Source: Minicystis rosea
Lineage (GTDB): Bacteria > Myxococcota_A > Polyangia > Polyangiales > Polyangiaceae
Assembly: GCA_001931535.1 (NCBI GenBank)
Contig: CP016211.1
Location: forward strand, 15,081,501-15,145,500
DNA: 64,000 bases
Direction of reading: 5' to 3'
Shown here: piece after piece, positions 45,687 to 54,246 of the stretch
How positions within the stretch are numbered: the stretch's first letter is position 1
Layout of the letters: every line of letters starts with the position of its first letter
The notes under the pieces: generated by a model
Told to the model about the DNA's origin: nothing
The model's input: only the letters and a program-made list of their open reading frames with translations
The model's database searches: none
Made by a program: the position numbers and the translations under genes

Positions 45687-46922
45687 ATGACTCACGCACC
45701 CGATCGCGCCTGCCTCCCCGCCCATGCCCGCGTCGTCGCCGACGACGACGTGTGGATGGAGAGCGAGGGAATTCACCAGCTCGCCCGTGTCGCCGCCTTT
45801 CCGGGCTGCATCCGCGCGGCGGGCATGCCCGACCTCCACGCCGGCCGCGGCATCCCCGTCGGCGCCGTGTTCGCTTTCACGGATCGCGTGCGGCCCGCGC
45901 TCGTCGGCGGCGACGCGGGCTGCGGCGTGCGCATGGTGGCGACGACCATCGATCGCGGGAGCGCCGACGCCCTCGAGCGCCGCGTGACGCGCGCGCTCGA
46001 TGACGATCCGCTCGCCGACTGCGATCGCGCGGCGCTCTTCGAGGCCGTGTGGCGCGGAGGCGTGCGCGGTCTCGCCGATCTCGAAGGTGTCCCCGAAGCC
46101 TTGGCGCGGCTCGCTTCGCTGGAGGCGCCCGATGCCCTCGGTCCGAGCGGCGATCCCGATCCGTACCGCGGCGGCTTCGAGGAGCAGCTCGGCTCGGCCG
46201 GCGGCGGCAATCACTTCGTGGAGATCACGCGCGTCGGCACCGTGCGCGATGCCGAGGCCGCCGAGGCGATGGGGCTTTCGCGCGGGCGCGTCGCGGTGCT
46301 CGCCCACTCGGGATCGCGCGGCCTCGGCGGCGCGATCGCGCGGCGCTGGGGCGACGTCGAGCTCATGGGCGAAGCGCTGGATCGCTACCTCGGTGATCTC
46401 GCCGGGGCCTGTCGCTTCGCGCGGGTGAACCGCTTCGTGCTCGCGTATCGCATGCTGCGCGCCCTCGGCGCGGCGAGCGAAGCGGACATCGCGAGCCGCT
46501 TCGATCTCACGCACAACGACGTGGTCCGCGAGACCGTCGGCGGCGCGCCCGCCTGGATTCACCGCAAGGGCGCCGCGCCCGCGCGCCTCGGCGAGCCCAC
46601 GGTGGTGCTCGGAAGCCGCGGCGCGCCGTCGCACGTGCTCGCGCCCACGGGCAGCGAGGAGGGGCTCCGATCGGTGGCCCACGGCGCCGGCCGTCGCATG
46701 GGTCGCAGCGAGGCGCGCGCCAAGATCAAGGCTCGCTACGCGCGCGCCGAGCTCTCGCGCACGCCCATCGGCGGCCGCGTGATCTGCGACGATCCCGATC
46801 TGCTCTACGAGGAGCACCCCGACGCCTACAAGCCCATCGCGCCCGTGGTGGAGAGCCTCGTCGCGGCCGGCTTGGCCACGCCGGTGGCCGAGCTCCTCCC
46901 GGTGCTGACGGTGAAGCGATGA
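45687..46922 (+). CDS. rtcB: RNA ligase RtcB, RtcB2 type paired with PrfH
   Basis: A 411-residue RNA-splicing ligase. It joins 2',3'-cyclic-phosphate or 3'-phosphate RNA to 5'-OH RNA using GTP and Mn2+. Active-site elements are all present: Asp/Cys in GGDAGCGVRM (Cys79), GSAGGGNHFVEI, HSGSRGLG, LTHNDVVRE, HRKGAAPA, and the guanylylated His in HGAGRRMGRS (His332). It is shorter than canonical RtcB (about 480), and its overlap with prfH (ATGA) marks it as the RtcB2 type. ACGGAG precedes the ATG. In E. coli, RtcB2-PrfH reseals 16S rRNA cut in the decoding centre by colicin E3-like nucleases; the same job is likely here. Confidence 0.92.
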   Translation: MTHAPDRACLPAHARVVADDDVWMESEGIHQLARVAAFPGCIRAAGMPDLHAGRGIPVGAVFAFTDRVRPALVGGDAGCGVRMVATTIDRGSADALERRVTRALDDDPLADCDRAALFEAVWRGGVRGLADLEGVPEALARLASLEAPDALGPSGDPDPYRGGFEEQLGSAGGGNHFVEITRVGTVRDAEAAEAMGLSRGRVAVLAHSGSRGLGGAIARRWGDVELMGEALDRYLGDLAGACRFARVNRFVLAYRMLRALGAASEADIASRFDLTHNDVVRETVGGAPAWIHRKGAAPARLGEPTVVLGSRGAPSHVLAPTGSEEGLRSVAHGAGRRMGRSEARAKIKARYARAELSRTPIGGRVICDDPDLLYEEHPDAYKPIAPVVESLVAAGLATPVAELLPVLTVKR

Positions 46923-47563
46923 GCCGGCACGTCCTCCAAATCAGCGCCGGAACGGGGCCCATCGAGGTGCGCCGTTTCGTCGAGAAGCTCGCAGCGCGCC
47001 TGGAAGCGATCTGCGCGGCGCGCGGCCTCGTCGTGAACGAGGTCGCCGTGCGCGGCGACGAGGCCGCTCCCGCGTCGGTCGAGATCGTGGTCGAGGGTGA
47101 CGTGCTCGCCGCGCTCGCCGATGAGCTGGGGACGCACGCGCTCCTCGCGCGGAGCGCGGACCGCGGGAAGGACGCACGCAAGCGCTGGTACGCGGGCGTG
47201 TCGATCCACGCGTCTCCAGAAACGCCGAGCGATGCGGGGATCGCGGTGGATCCGGCGGATCTCGAGATCACCGCCACCACCTCGCCCGGCCCCGGTGGAC
47301 AGCACGCGAACCGCACGGCGACCGCGGTGCGCGTGCGCCACCTCCCGAGCGGGATCACCGTGCGCGTCGCCGACGAGCGCTCGCAGCGGGCCAACCTGCG
47401 GCGCGCGATCGCCTGCATCGCCGTGCGGCTCGCGGAGGCAAGAGCCCGCCGCGCGGCGGCCGGCGAGGCCGAACGAAGAATGGGTCACTACCGCGTGGAG
47501 CGCGGCGCGCCCGTGCGCACCTATCGGCTCGCGCCGCGGGGCGAGCTCCAAGAAATGGTTTGA
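46919..47563 (+). CDS. prfH: Peptide chain release factor homologue PrfH
   Basis: A 214-residue release-factor-like protein made mainly of the catalytic domain, with SPGPGGQHANRTATAVRV carrying the GGQ tripeptide (residues 126-128). It lacks the stop-codon recognition domain of RF1/RF2, as PrfH proteins do. PrfH is thought to free nascent chains from ribosomes with a cut decoding centre so that RtcB2 can reseal the 16S rRNA. The start overlaps the rtcB stop by 4 bp. The stop TGA lies inside the GTTTGAGGTCAAACGA palindrome that leads the next gene. Confidence 0.92.
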   Translation: MSRHVLQISAGTGPIEVRRFVEKLAARLEAICAARGLVVNEVAVRGDEAAPASVEIVVEGDVLAALADELGTHALLARSADRGKDARKRWYAGVSIHASPETPSDAGIAVDPADLEITATTSPGPGGQHANRTATAVRVRHLPSGITVRVADERSQRANLRRAIACIAVRLAEARARRAAAGEAERRMGHYRVERGAPVRTYRLAPRGELQEMV

Positions 47564-47573
47564 GGTCAAACGA
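47558..47573. promoter_or_regulatory. Palindromic leader GTTTGAGGTCAAACGA at the prfH/third-gene junction
   Basis: GTTTGA-gg-TCAAAC is a perfect 6-bp inverted repeat that contains the prfH stop and whose GAGG may act as ribosome site for the ATG at 47575. The same 16 bases, followed by a similar CGCGCAGA, recur at 50182-50197 outside any gene. This suggests a conserved leader that travels with the downstream gene family. Confidence 0.55.
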
Positions 47574-47574
47574 T

Positions 47575-48309
47575 ATGCGCGCAGACATGTTCGAGATCAT
47601 CATCGAGCGCCCTCGGCTCCGGGTCTGGGGCGGATCGAAGGGGCGCCTCCGCGAGCTCGCGGGCCCGCGGTGCGACGAGTCTCCCACGCGGGTGCCGGTG
47701 AGACGCACCGGCAAGATGCTCAACGAGAACCTCGCGCCGCTGCGTCGCTTCCTCGCGAGCCGCGTGGGGCGTCCCTGGAACGACGTGCACCGCGAGATGA
47801 GCGCGTTCCTCTGCCTCCAGAGCGCGGTCCAGAAGCACGTGCTCGATCACGTCCGCGAGATGGTCGAGGAGCACGCCGTGATCAGGGACGGAATCCCGCA
47901 CAGCCCCATCGCCCGCGGCTCGCGTCGAGACAAATATCAGGCGCTCGACGGAACGTGGCGCAATGCCTTCTACGTCTGCCCGCGGACGGGAATCCTTCGC
48001 GCGTCGCACCCCTCCAAGTTCCGTCGCGAGAAACGAGACAACCCCGACCGCAAGCCCATCGACGCCTCTCGCGAGGCGTGTCGCTTCGATGGCGTCTGGT
48101 ACCTCGTGACCTATGCACCGCTGCCGGAGACGCAGGCCGCACGGCAGCGCGTATGGGACGTCGTGGCCAAGGTCTCCGCGGAGGCGGCCGGCATCCTGAA
48201 CCGGACGCACGGCCGCGCGGACCGCTATGCAGTGGCGAAGAGACAGCTCTCGACGCGGGAGATTCGCGATCTCGTGGGGGGCGAGCCGCGTCGATCGGGA
48301 GAGAAGTGA
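47575..48309 (+). CDS. Uncharacterised basic protein, third gene of the rtcB2-prfH unit
   Basis: A 244-residue Arg/Lys-rich protein of unknown function. It opens MRADMFEIIIERPR, followed by KMLNENLAPLRRFLASRVGRPWNDVHREM, QKHVLDHVREMV, a Trp/Cys segment GTWRNAFYVCPRTGILRAS, and FDGVWYLVTYAPLP. I associate the opening pattern with multi-copy uncharacterised proteins of Planctomycetes and Polyangia, but this is recollection. It starts 11 bp after prfH on the same strand and shares its leader palindrome, so it is probably co-expressed after RNA damage. The high positive charge suggests RNA or ribosome binding; this is inference. A hairpin at 48348 ends the unit. Confidence 0.65.
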   Translation: MRADMFEIIIERPRLRVWGGSKGRLRELAGPRCDESPTRVPVRRTGKMLNENLAPLRRFLASRVGRPWNDVHREMSAFLCLQSAVQKHVLDHVREMVEEHAVIRDGIPHSPIARGSRRDKYQALDGTWRNAFYVCPRTGILRASHPSKFRREKRDNPDRKPIDASREACRFDGVWYLVTYAPLPETQAARQRVWDVVAKVSAEAAGILNRTHGRADRYAVAKRQLSTREIRDLVGGEPRRSGEK

Positions 48310-48347
48310 TCCTCGATGGTGGCGGCTCGGCGCCGCGCCCGATCATG

Positions 48348-48369
48348 ATGGGGCCGCAAGCGGCCCCAT
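48348..48369. terminator. Strong hairpin ending the repair operon
   Basis: ATGGGGCCGC-aa-GCGGCCCCAT has perfect 10-bp arms with a minimal 2-nt gap, located between the third repair gene (plus) and the lipoprotein gene (minus). It is probably a bidirectional terminator. Confidence 0.6.
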
Positions 48370-48394
48370 GCCACGGCCGGACGGGCCGGCCTGA

Positions 48395-50098
48395 TCATTG
48401 CGGCGGAGGGGTGGGGATGTCGAAGAAGTCCCACGCGGGCGTGTGGTTGTTCTCGCCCTCGGGTTGATTCCAGAGGTAGAGCGCGCCGTGCGTCTCCACC
48501 TTGGTGCCGTCGACGACGACGCCGGTGATGTAGAGCTGCGGATTGCCCTTCGGGTTGCGCTTCGAGGAGAAGATCAGCCAGTAGTATTTCTTGGTGCCGA
48601 CGGTCGTCGCGCCGGGGGCCCACTTGGGCCAGCTGTTGGTGACACCGGGGCTCGTCTTGCCCACGCACGCCGGCGGATCGTTGGCGGTGATGCGCGTCGC
48701 CGAGCCGCCCGCGGAGGGGATGACGAAGACCTCGCCGAGCGCCTGATCGTACATGTTGTTGCCGTTCGGGATGCGGTTGAAGGCGAGCACCGCGTCGTCC
48801 GGCGAGAAGGCCGGGTAGTACTCTTCGAAGTCGGGATCCGAGGCGCCGAGGATGGGCGCGGCGTCACCGCCTTGGCGATTGTTGTACGGCACCGCGTAGA
48901 GGTCGGCGTCGCCCGCGTCGAGGCGGCCGGTGAACTCGGCGTCGGTGGAGACGTAGACCACGGTCTTGCCATCGTGGCTCCAGCTCGGCGCGCCCGCGCC
49001 GCGGCTGTCGCCGTTTCGCGCGAGATATCCATACGACTTGCCCATCGCGTTCTCGGCGGCCTCGAGATCGATCCACGCGAGGTTCGATGCGTTGCCGGCG
49101 CCGAAGGGCGTGACCATCACGTGATCGCCCGCGGACCAATGCGACTTCGAGTAGGTCTGGATGCCGAGATCGCCGTACTGCGCGAGCGTGGCCGTCGCGC
49201 CGGCGCCGAGGAACGCGGGCGCGTCGCCGACGGTCGCGGCCGTCACCGATCCGAGCGCGTTGCCCCACGGGCCCTGCGCCGTGAAGCCCGCGAATTTCCC
49301 GTCGGGCGTCGACGTGTGGCAACCGATGCAGGTCACCTCGGCGTTGTTCGCCGACTTCATCTTCACCTGACCGGGCAGGAGCGCGGTGACCACCGTCTCG
49401 TCGCCCGCGGAGAAGCCCTTGAGCGCCGACGCACCCGAGGTCGTCCAATACACGATGGCGCCGTCGGCATCGGCGGGCGCGATGTTCATCGGCTCCGACG
49501 AGCCCACCGCGACCATGCCCGTGATGGATCCGTTCTCGTAGTGCGCGCCGCGGACCGTCATCGTGATGGGCGACCCCGCGGCGTGCGCGGCCAACGCGGT
49601 CCACATCGTCTTCGGCATCGTCCACGAGGTGCTCGCCGTGTACACGACGAGATCGTCGGTCTCGGCCGCGGTGTGGAGGCGCAGCTCGAAGAGGTTCTGC
49701 CCCGAGCCCGCGTTCCAGCGGAAGCGCGGGCGCAGCCAGTTGCGCGGGAAGAGCGTGTCCGGCTCGGGCTCGAAGAGGCACGGGCCGCCGCTCGGATCGC
49801 CTGATCCTGCCGGGCCGAAGAGCGTGCCCACGTCCGCCGGCACGTCGTCGCCGTCGAGCACCGGATCCTTGGGGAAGTCGGAGAACGGGCCCTGCGGCAC
49901 GTTGCCGCCGGAGCCGGTGGTGAAGAGGCCGCCTCCCATTCCGCCGCCGCTCCCGGAGGGCTTGCCACCCGAGCCGCTGTTGGAGGACGAGCCGCCGGTG
50001 CTGCTCGTCGATTCGGTGCCGTTGCCTCCGCAGGCGACGGCGATCACGGGGGCGGTGCAGAGAGAGACGATAAGAAAGACACGCGGAGAAAGGGGCAT
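48395..50098 (-). CDS. Lipoprotein with TolB-like beta propeller and a CxxCH heme motif
   Basis: A 567-residue lipoprotein: signal peptide with lipobox AVAC, a long Gly/Ser tether (residues ~23-65), a beta-rich domain, then CIGCHTSTPDGKFAGF with one c-type heme-binding motif. The C-terminal half has propeller repeats of TolB/WD40-like type (APSWSHDGKTVVYVSTD, YYPAFSPDDAVLAFNR, WPKWAPGA...YWLIFSSKR). Such proteins are common in myxobacteria and lie on the outer surface or in the periplasm. The heme motif suggests an electron-transfer or sensing role. GGGAGG precedes the ATG. Confidence 0.75.
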   Translation of the reverse strand: MPLSPRVFLIVSLCTAPVIAVACGGNGTESTSSTGGSSSNSGSGGKPSGSGGGMGGGLFTTGSGGNVPQGPFSDFPKDPVLDGDDVPADVGTLFGPAGSGDPSGGPCLFEPEPDTLFPRNWLRPRFRWNAGSGQNLFELRLHTAAETDDLVVYTASTSWTMPKTMWTALAAHAAGSPITMTVRGAHYENGSITGMVAVGSSEPMNIAPADADGAIVYWTTSGASALKGFSAGDETVVTALLPGQVKMKSANNAEVTCIGCHTSTPDGKFAGFTAQGPWGNALGSVTAATVGDAPAFLGAGATATLAQYGDLGIQTYSKSHWSAGDHVMVTPFGAGNASNLAWIDLEAAENAMGKSYGYLARNGDSRGAGAPSWSHDGKTVVYVSTDAEFTGRLDAGDADLYAVPYNNRQGGDAAPILGASDPDFEEYYPAFSPDDAVLAFNRIPNGNNMYDQALGEVFVIPSAGGSATRITANDPPACVGKTSPGVTNSWPKWAPGATTVGTKKYYWLIFSSKRNPKGNPQLYITGVVVDGTKVETHGALYLWNQPEGENNHTPAWDFFDIPTPPPQ

Positions 50099-50862
50099 CG
50101 AGGACCTCCCGTCGGTGGTGGCCCTCAGCCTGAACGGGCGCGGCGGGGTCCGTCAAGCGTGGTGGCGGGGGCGCGGAGATCGTTTGAGGTCAAACGAATT
50201 TCACGCGCAGATGGGAAATCGCCCGCGAACCGCAATGCCATGGTCGTCATGCCGTCACCGACGCGTGTCACCGCGGGATCGGGTGCGCACCTCAGACGAG
50301 GCGGTGAGCACCGAAGGGCACGCTGTCGGTGCGAACGCGGCCCGGCTCGAGGATCAGGGCTTTCAGAGAGACGCGATGCATGGATGGCGATGCCAACATG
50401 GTTCGTCGAAGACGAAGCGTGGGCGCGATGATTGGCAATCTCCGTCGAGGCGAGCGCATCGCAGACAGATGGAGATGATCCATCGATGTGCTCGAGACCT
50501 ACCTCGGCGCGCGCCGCCGTAGCAGCTCCGACACCAGGGCTCGTGTCGATGCTTTCGGAGCGATGTGCGTGATTCGGAACGACGAAGCGGGCGAGGGCAC
50601 GACGCTCATGCGCCACGGCCGGACGCTGGTCGGCCACCTCACCTTGCCGGCGCGACGTCACGGTGAGACGACGAGCGCGCGATCGTGCGCCGGCGTAGGC
50701 GAGGGCGGAGCGCGACGCCGTGCGATTCGAGCGTCCGGTGTTCGGCGCCGCGGCCGCGACCGAGGCTCATTGCGGCAGAGGCGCGGCCATGCGCGGATCC
50801 TCGCTTTCTGGTCGCGTGCGTTGCGGGTACAGTGCCGCTCCGCAACGAACGAAGGAGATCGT
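50099..50862. other. Long non-coding gap with a second leader-palindrome copy
   Basis: No convincing gene in 764 bp. At 50182-50197 lies GTTTGAGGTCAAACGA, identical to the leader at 47558-47573, followed by TTTCACGCGCAGATGGG, which resembles the start of the third repair gene (GCGCGCAGACATG) with its ATG altered. It is best read as the remnant of a lost paralogue. The rest shows no repeat or hairpin of note. Confidence 0.5.
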
Positions 50863-51684
50863 ATGGCCACGCTCAAGGGCAAGACCCTCTTCATCACCGG
50901 CGCCAGCCGCGGTATCGGCCTCGCCATCGCCAAGCGCGCCGCGCGTGACGGCGCCAACATCGCGATCGCCGCCAAGACGACCGAGCCTCACCCCAAGCTG
51001 CCGGGCACGATCTACTCGGCGGCGGAGGAGATCGAGAAGGCGGGCGGCAAGGCGCTCCCGTGTATCGTCGACATCCGCGACGAGCAGCAGATCGCCGCCG
51101 CGGTGGCCGAGACGGTGGCCAAGTTCGGCGGCATCGACATCCTCATCAACAACGCCAGCGCCATCAGCTTGACCGGCACGACGTCGACGCCGATGAAGCG
51201 CTACGATCTCATGCACGGGGTCAACGTGCGCGGCACCTTCGCCTGCTCGCAGGCGTGCATCCCGCACCTCAAGAAGGCCGAGAACCCGCACATCCTCATG
51301 AACTCGCCGCCGCTCAGCATGGAGGCGCGCTGGTTCGCGCCGCACCTCGCGTACACGATGGCGAAGTTCGGGATGTCGATGTGCGTGCTCGGCTTGGCCG
51401 AGGAGCTCAAGTCCGACGGCATCGCCGTCAACGCCATCTGGCCGCGCACCGCCATCGCGACCTCCGCGGTGCAGAACCTCCTCGGCGGCGACGACGCCAT
51501 CAAGGGCGCGCGCACGCCCGAAATCATGGCCGACGCCGCCTACGCCATCCTCACCAAGCCGAGCCGCACGTTCACCGGCAACTTCTGCATCGACGACGAA
51601 GTGCTGAAGAACGAAGGCGTGACCGACTTCGACCAATACCAGGTCAGCCCCGGCGCGCCGCTCCTCCCCGACTTCTTCATCTAG
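50863..51684 (+). CDS. Short-chain dehydrogenase (HSDL2-like)
   Basis: A 273-residue SDR: cofactor motif TGASRGIGLAIA, NNAS motif INNASAISL, and Tyr-Lys pair in LAYTMAKFGMS. The sequences AAKTTEPHPKLPGTIYSAAEEIE and NAIWPRTAIATSAVQNLLGG are characteristic of the hydroxysteroid dehydrogenase-like 2 (HSDL2) branch, linked to fatty-acid metabolism. GAAGGAG precedes the ATG at 50863. It is the only gene on the plus strand here and faces the acyl-CoA operon. Confidence 0.88.
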   Translation: MATLKGKTLFITGASRGIGLAIAKRAARDGANIAIAAKTTEPHPKLPGTIYSAAEEIEKAGGKALPCIVDIRDEQQIAAAVAETVAKFGGIDILINNASAISLTGTTSTPMKRYDLMHGVNVRGTFACSQACIPHLKKAENPHILMNSPPLSMEARWFAPHLAYTMAKFGMSMCVLGLAEELKSDGIAVNAIWPRTAIATSAVQNLLGGDDAIKGARTPEIMADAAYAILTKPSRTFTGNFCIDDEVLKNEGVTDFDQYQVSPGAPLLPDFFI

Positions 51685-51696
51685 CCTCTCATGCTC

Positions 51697-51730
51697 GTCC
51701 GAGGAGAAGGCACATGCCCTCTCCTCGGAC
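51697..51730. terminator. Hairpin downstream of the SDR gene
   Basis: GTCCGAGGAGA and TCTCCTCGGAC form a perfect 11-bp stem with a 12-nt loop, starting 12 bp after the SDR stop. It is a likely terminator. Confidence 0.6.
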
Positions 51731-51793
51731 GCTCATCCAATCTGCCGACAGGCCGATTGCGCGTCGATCTCCTTCGGCCGATCACGCGCACGG

Positions 51794-51845
51794 GCGGATA
51801 GGCATCCTCGTGCTCCGTACATCGGGAGCGAGGATGCCTATCCGC
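51794..51845. terminator. Long hairpin between convergent genes
   Basis: GCGGATAGGCATCCTCG at 51794-51810 pairs exactly with CGAGGATGCCTATCCGC at 51829-51845, and the 18-nt loop contains a further CTCC/GGAG pair. A 17-bp perfect stem, 35 bp before the carboxyltransferase gene end, could terminate transcription from both strands. Its length also permits a dispersed palindromic repeat. Confidence 0.55.
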
Positions 51846-51879
51846 TCGTGAGGTGTTGGGGGGTGACGTGGAGAGGCTG

Positions 51880-53447
51880 TTAGACCGGGATGACGCCGCG
51901 GCGCTTGAAGGGGCGCTCGAGGTGCTTGTTCTTGCTGAGCTCGAGGCCCCAGGCGATGGTGCGGCGGGTGTCGCGGGGGTCGATGACGTCGTCGACGAGG
52001 CCCCAGCCGGCGACCTTCATGATGTCGATGTTCTTTTGAATCATCGCCACGATGCCGGCCTTCACCTCGGGGGCGGGGGTGCGTCGCCGAAGAGCTTCTT
52101 GGCGGCGATGCCGACCATGCCTTCGGCGCCCATGACGCTGATTTCGCCGCCGGGCCAAGAGACCAGGAGATCGGGCTCGAAGGCGCGGCCGCACATCACG
52201 TAATAACCGGCGCCGTAGGCTTTGCGGACGACGACGCTGATCTTCGGCACGGTGACCGCGGCCATGACGTGCAGCATCTTGGCGCCGTGACGGATGATGC
52301 CTTCGTGCTCCACCTTCGAGCCGACCATGAAGCCGGGCACGTCTTGGAGGAAGACGAGAGGGATGTTGAAGGCGTCGCAGATCTGCATGAACCGCGCGGC
52401 CTTGTCGGCGGCGTCGACGTCGAGGATGCCGCCCAGGTGGTTCGGCTGATTGGCCACGATGCCCACGGAGCGACCGCCGATGCGGGCCAGGCACGTGATC
52501 ATCGAGCGCGCCCATCGGGGCTTGAGATCCAGGTACTCGCCGTGATCGACGACGGCCTGGATGAGCTTGTACATGTCGTAGGCGCGCCGCGGATTCTCGG
52601 GGAGGAGATCGAGGAGCGACTCTTCCCGGCGATCGATGGGATCGGTGACGGGGAGCTCGGGCGGCTGATCTTCGCAGCTCGAAGGGAAGAACGAGAGATA
52701 CCGCTTCATCAGCTTGATGCAGGCGTCGTCGCTCTCCACCTCGACGTCGCCGACACCGCTCTTGGTCGCGTGGATCTTGGAGCCACCGAGATCCTGCTCG
52801 GCGATGTCCTCGCCCGTGACGGCTTTGACGAGCGCGGGGCCGCCGAGGGCCATGGATCCGATGCCCTTCACCATGGGCACGAAGTCGGCGAGGCCGGGAA
52901 TGTAGGCCGTGCCGGCCGCGCCGGGGCCGACCATGGCCGCCACCTGCGGGACGACACCGCTCATGTGGACCTGCTCGCGGAAGAGGTGCCCCGAGCCGGC
53001 GAAGAGCGCGATGCTGTCGGGGTGCTGCGCTCCGGGGTCGATGCGGGCGCCGCCCGAGTCGATGAACCACACCATGGGCATGCGGCCGCGGAGGGCCATT
53101 TGCCGGAGGCGGGTGACCTTCTCTTCACCCGTGTGGCCGATGCTGCCGCCCTTCACGGTGAAGTCGTACGAAGCACAGCACACCATGCGGCCATCGACCT
53201 TGCCGAAGGCGCAGACGACGCCGTCGGCGGGCGGGCGATCCTTCCCATCGGGGCCGGCGGAGAGGCCCATTTGGGTGCCGTGCATGCCGACTTCGAAGAA
53301 CACGCCGTCGTCGAAGAAGGCCGCGAGACGCTCGCGGGCCGTCAGCTTGCCGCGAGCGTGCTGCTTCGCGACTTTGTCCTCGCCGCCCATCCGGCGCACC
53401 TCTTCACGGCGCGCCTCGAGATCCTTCACCAGCTCACGCATGTTCAC
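51880..53447 (-). CDS. Acyl-CoA carboxylase carboxyltransferase subunit, frame broken near the C-terminus
   Basis: A biotin-dependent carboxyltransferase (propionyl/methylcrotonyl-CoA carboxylase beta type): RGKLTARERLAAFFD, GGSIGHTGEEK, WFIDSGGARIDPG, GPGAAGTAYIPGLADF, VGIVANQPNHLGGILDVDAADKAARF, FLQDVPGFMVGSKVE, RKAYGAGYYVMCGRAF. The frame ends at 52062 after GDAPPPPR, but the family's C-terminus (EVKAGIVAMIQKNIDIMKVAGWGLVDDVIDPRDTR) continues in another frame to 51880. One extra base in the G5-C-G5 tract 52069-52079 joins them to about 522 residues. No biotin carboxylase is adjacent. GAGGTG precedes the GTG at 53447. It is the last gene of the MarR operon. Confidence 0.85.
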
Positions 53448-53460
53448 GGCAGCACCTCGA

Positions 53461-54246
53461 CTACTTCCCGGTCCAGACCGGCTTTCGCTTTTGCAGGAAC
53501 GCCATCAAGCCTTCGCGCGCGTCGTCGGTCGCGAGGCACGCGCCGAGCTGTTCACGCAGGAGCGGCAGGGCCGTCTCGAGATCGAGATCGTCCTGCATCG
53601 CGAACGCCGAGAGGCCGATCTTGATGGTGATCGGGCTCTTGTCGGCGATGGTGTCGGTGATGCGTTTGACGGCGGCGTCGAGCTCGCCCGCGTCCACGGC
53701 CTTGCTCAAGAGGCCGATGGCCGCGGCCTCGTCGGCCTCCATCCGCTCGCCGAAGAGCATCATCTCGAGGAGCTTGCGGCGCGGCACCACGCGCTGGAGC
53801 ACGGCCATGATCATCATGGGGAAGAGACCCACGTTGACCTCCGGCGTCCCGAGCTTGGCCCCGCGCGCGCCGACGGCGAAATGCGAAGAGGCCACGAGGC
53901 CGAGCCCGCCGCCCATCGCATGACCGTTCACCCGCGCCACGATCGGCTTCGGCGATTGGGTCATGGCCAAGAGGAGATCGGCATAATCCCCTTTGTGCGG
54001 CAGGGCCTCGGCGCCGGCGCCGCCCGTCATCTGCGCGAAATCACCGCCGGCGCAAAAGGCATCTCCCGCGCCGGTGATGACGACGGCGCGCACGGCGTCG
54101 TCGGCCACGGCGTCGGCGAGCGCATGGAGCAGCTCGTTCACCATGGCCGGGCCAATCGCGTTCTTGCGCGCCGGGTTATTGAGCGTGAAGGTCGCCACGG
54201 GGCTTTCCGTGGTGACCTTGATCATCGCGAAGGGGCGCTCGATCAC
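53461..54246 (-). CDS. Enoyl-CoA hydratase/isomerase family protein
   Basis: A 261-residue crotonase-fold protein: VATFTLNNPARKNAIGPAM, oxyanion-hole AGDAFCAGGDFAQM, and VARVNGHAMGGGLGLVAS with the second oxyanion Gly. The family hydrates or isomerises acyl-CoA. The GTG start overlaps the BKACE stop (GTGA), coupling the genes; an internal ATG at 54225 is an alternative. The carboxyltransferase starts 13 bp downstream. Together they suggest breakdown of a branched or keto acid. Confidence 0.88.
   Translation of the reverse strand: MIERPFAMIKVTTESPVATFTLNNPARKNAIGPAMVNELLHALADAVADDAVRAVVITGAGDAFCAGGDFAQMTGGAGAEALPHKGDYADLLLAMTQSPKPIVARVNGHAMGGGLGLVASSHFAVGARGAKLGTPEVNVGLFPMMIMAVLQRVVPRRKLLEMMLFGERMEADEAAAIGLLSKAVDAGELDAAVKRITDTIADKSPITIKIGLSAFAMQDDLDLETALPLLREQLGACLATDDAREGLMAFLQKRKPVWTGK

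Noticed and set aside
50159..50431. 90-codon frame after the second leader palindrome
   Set aside because: Resembles the start of the third repair gene only over the leader; the coding part does not align, so it is treated as a remnant, not a gene.
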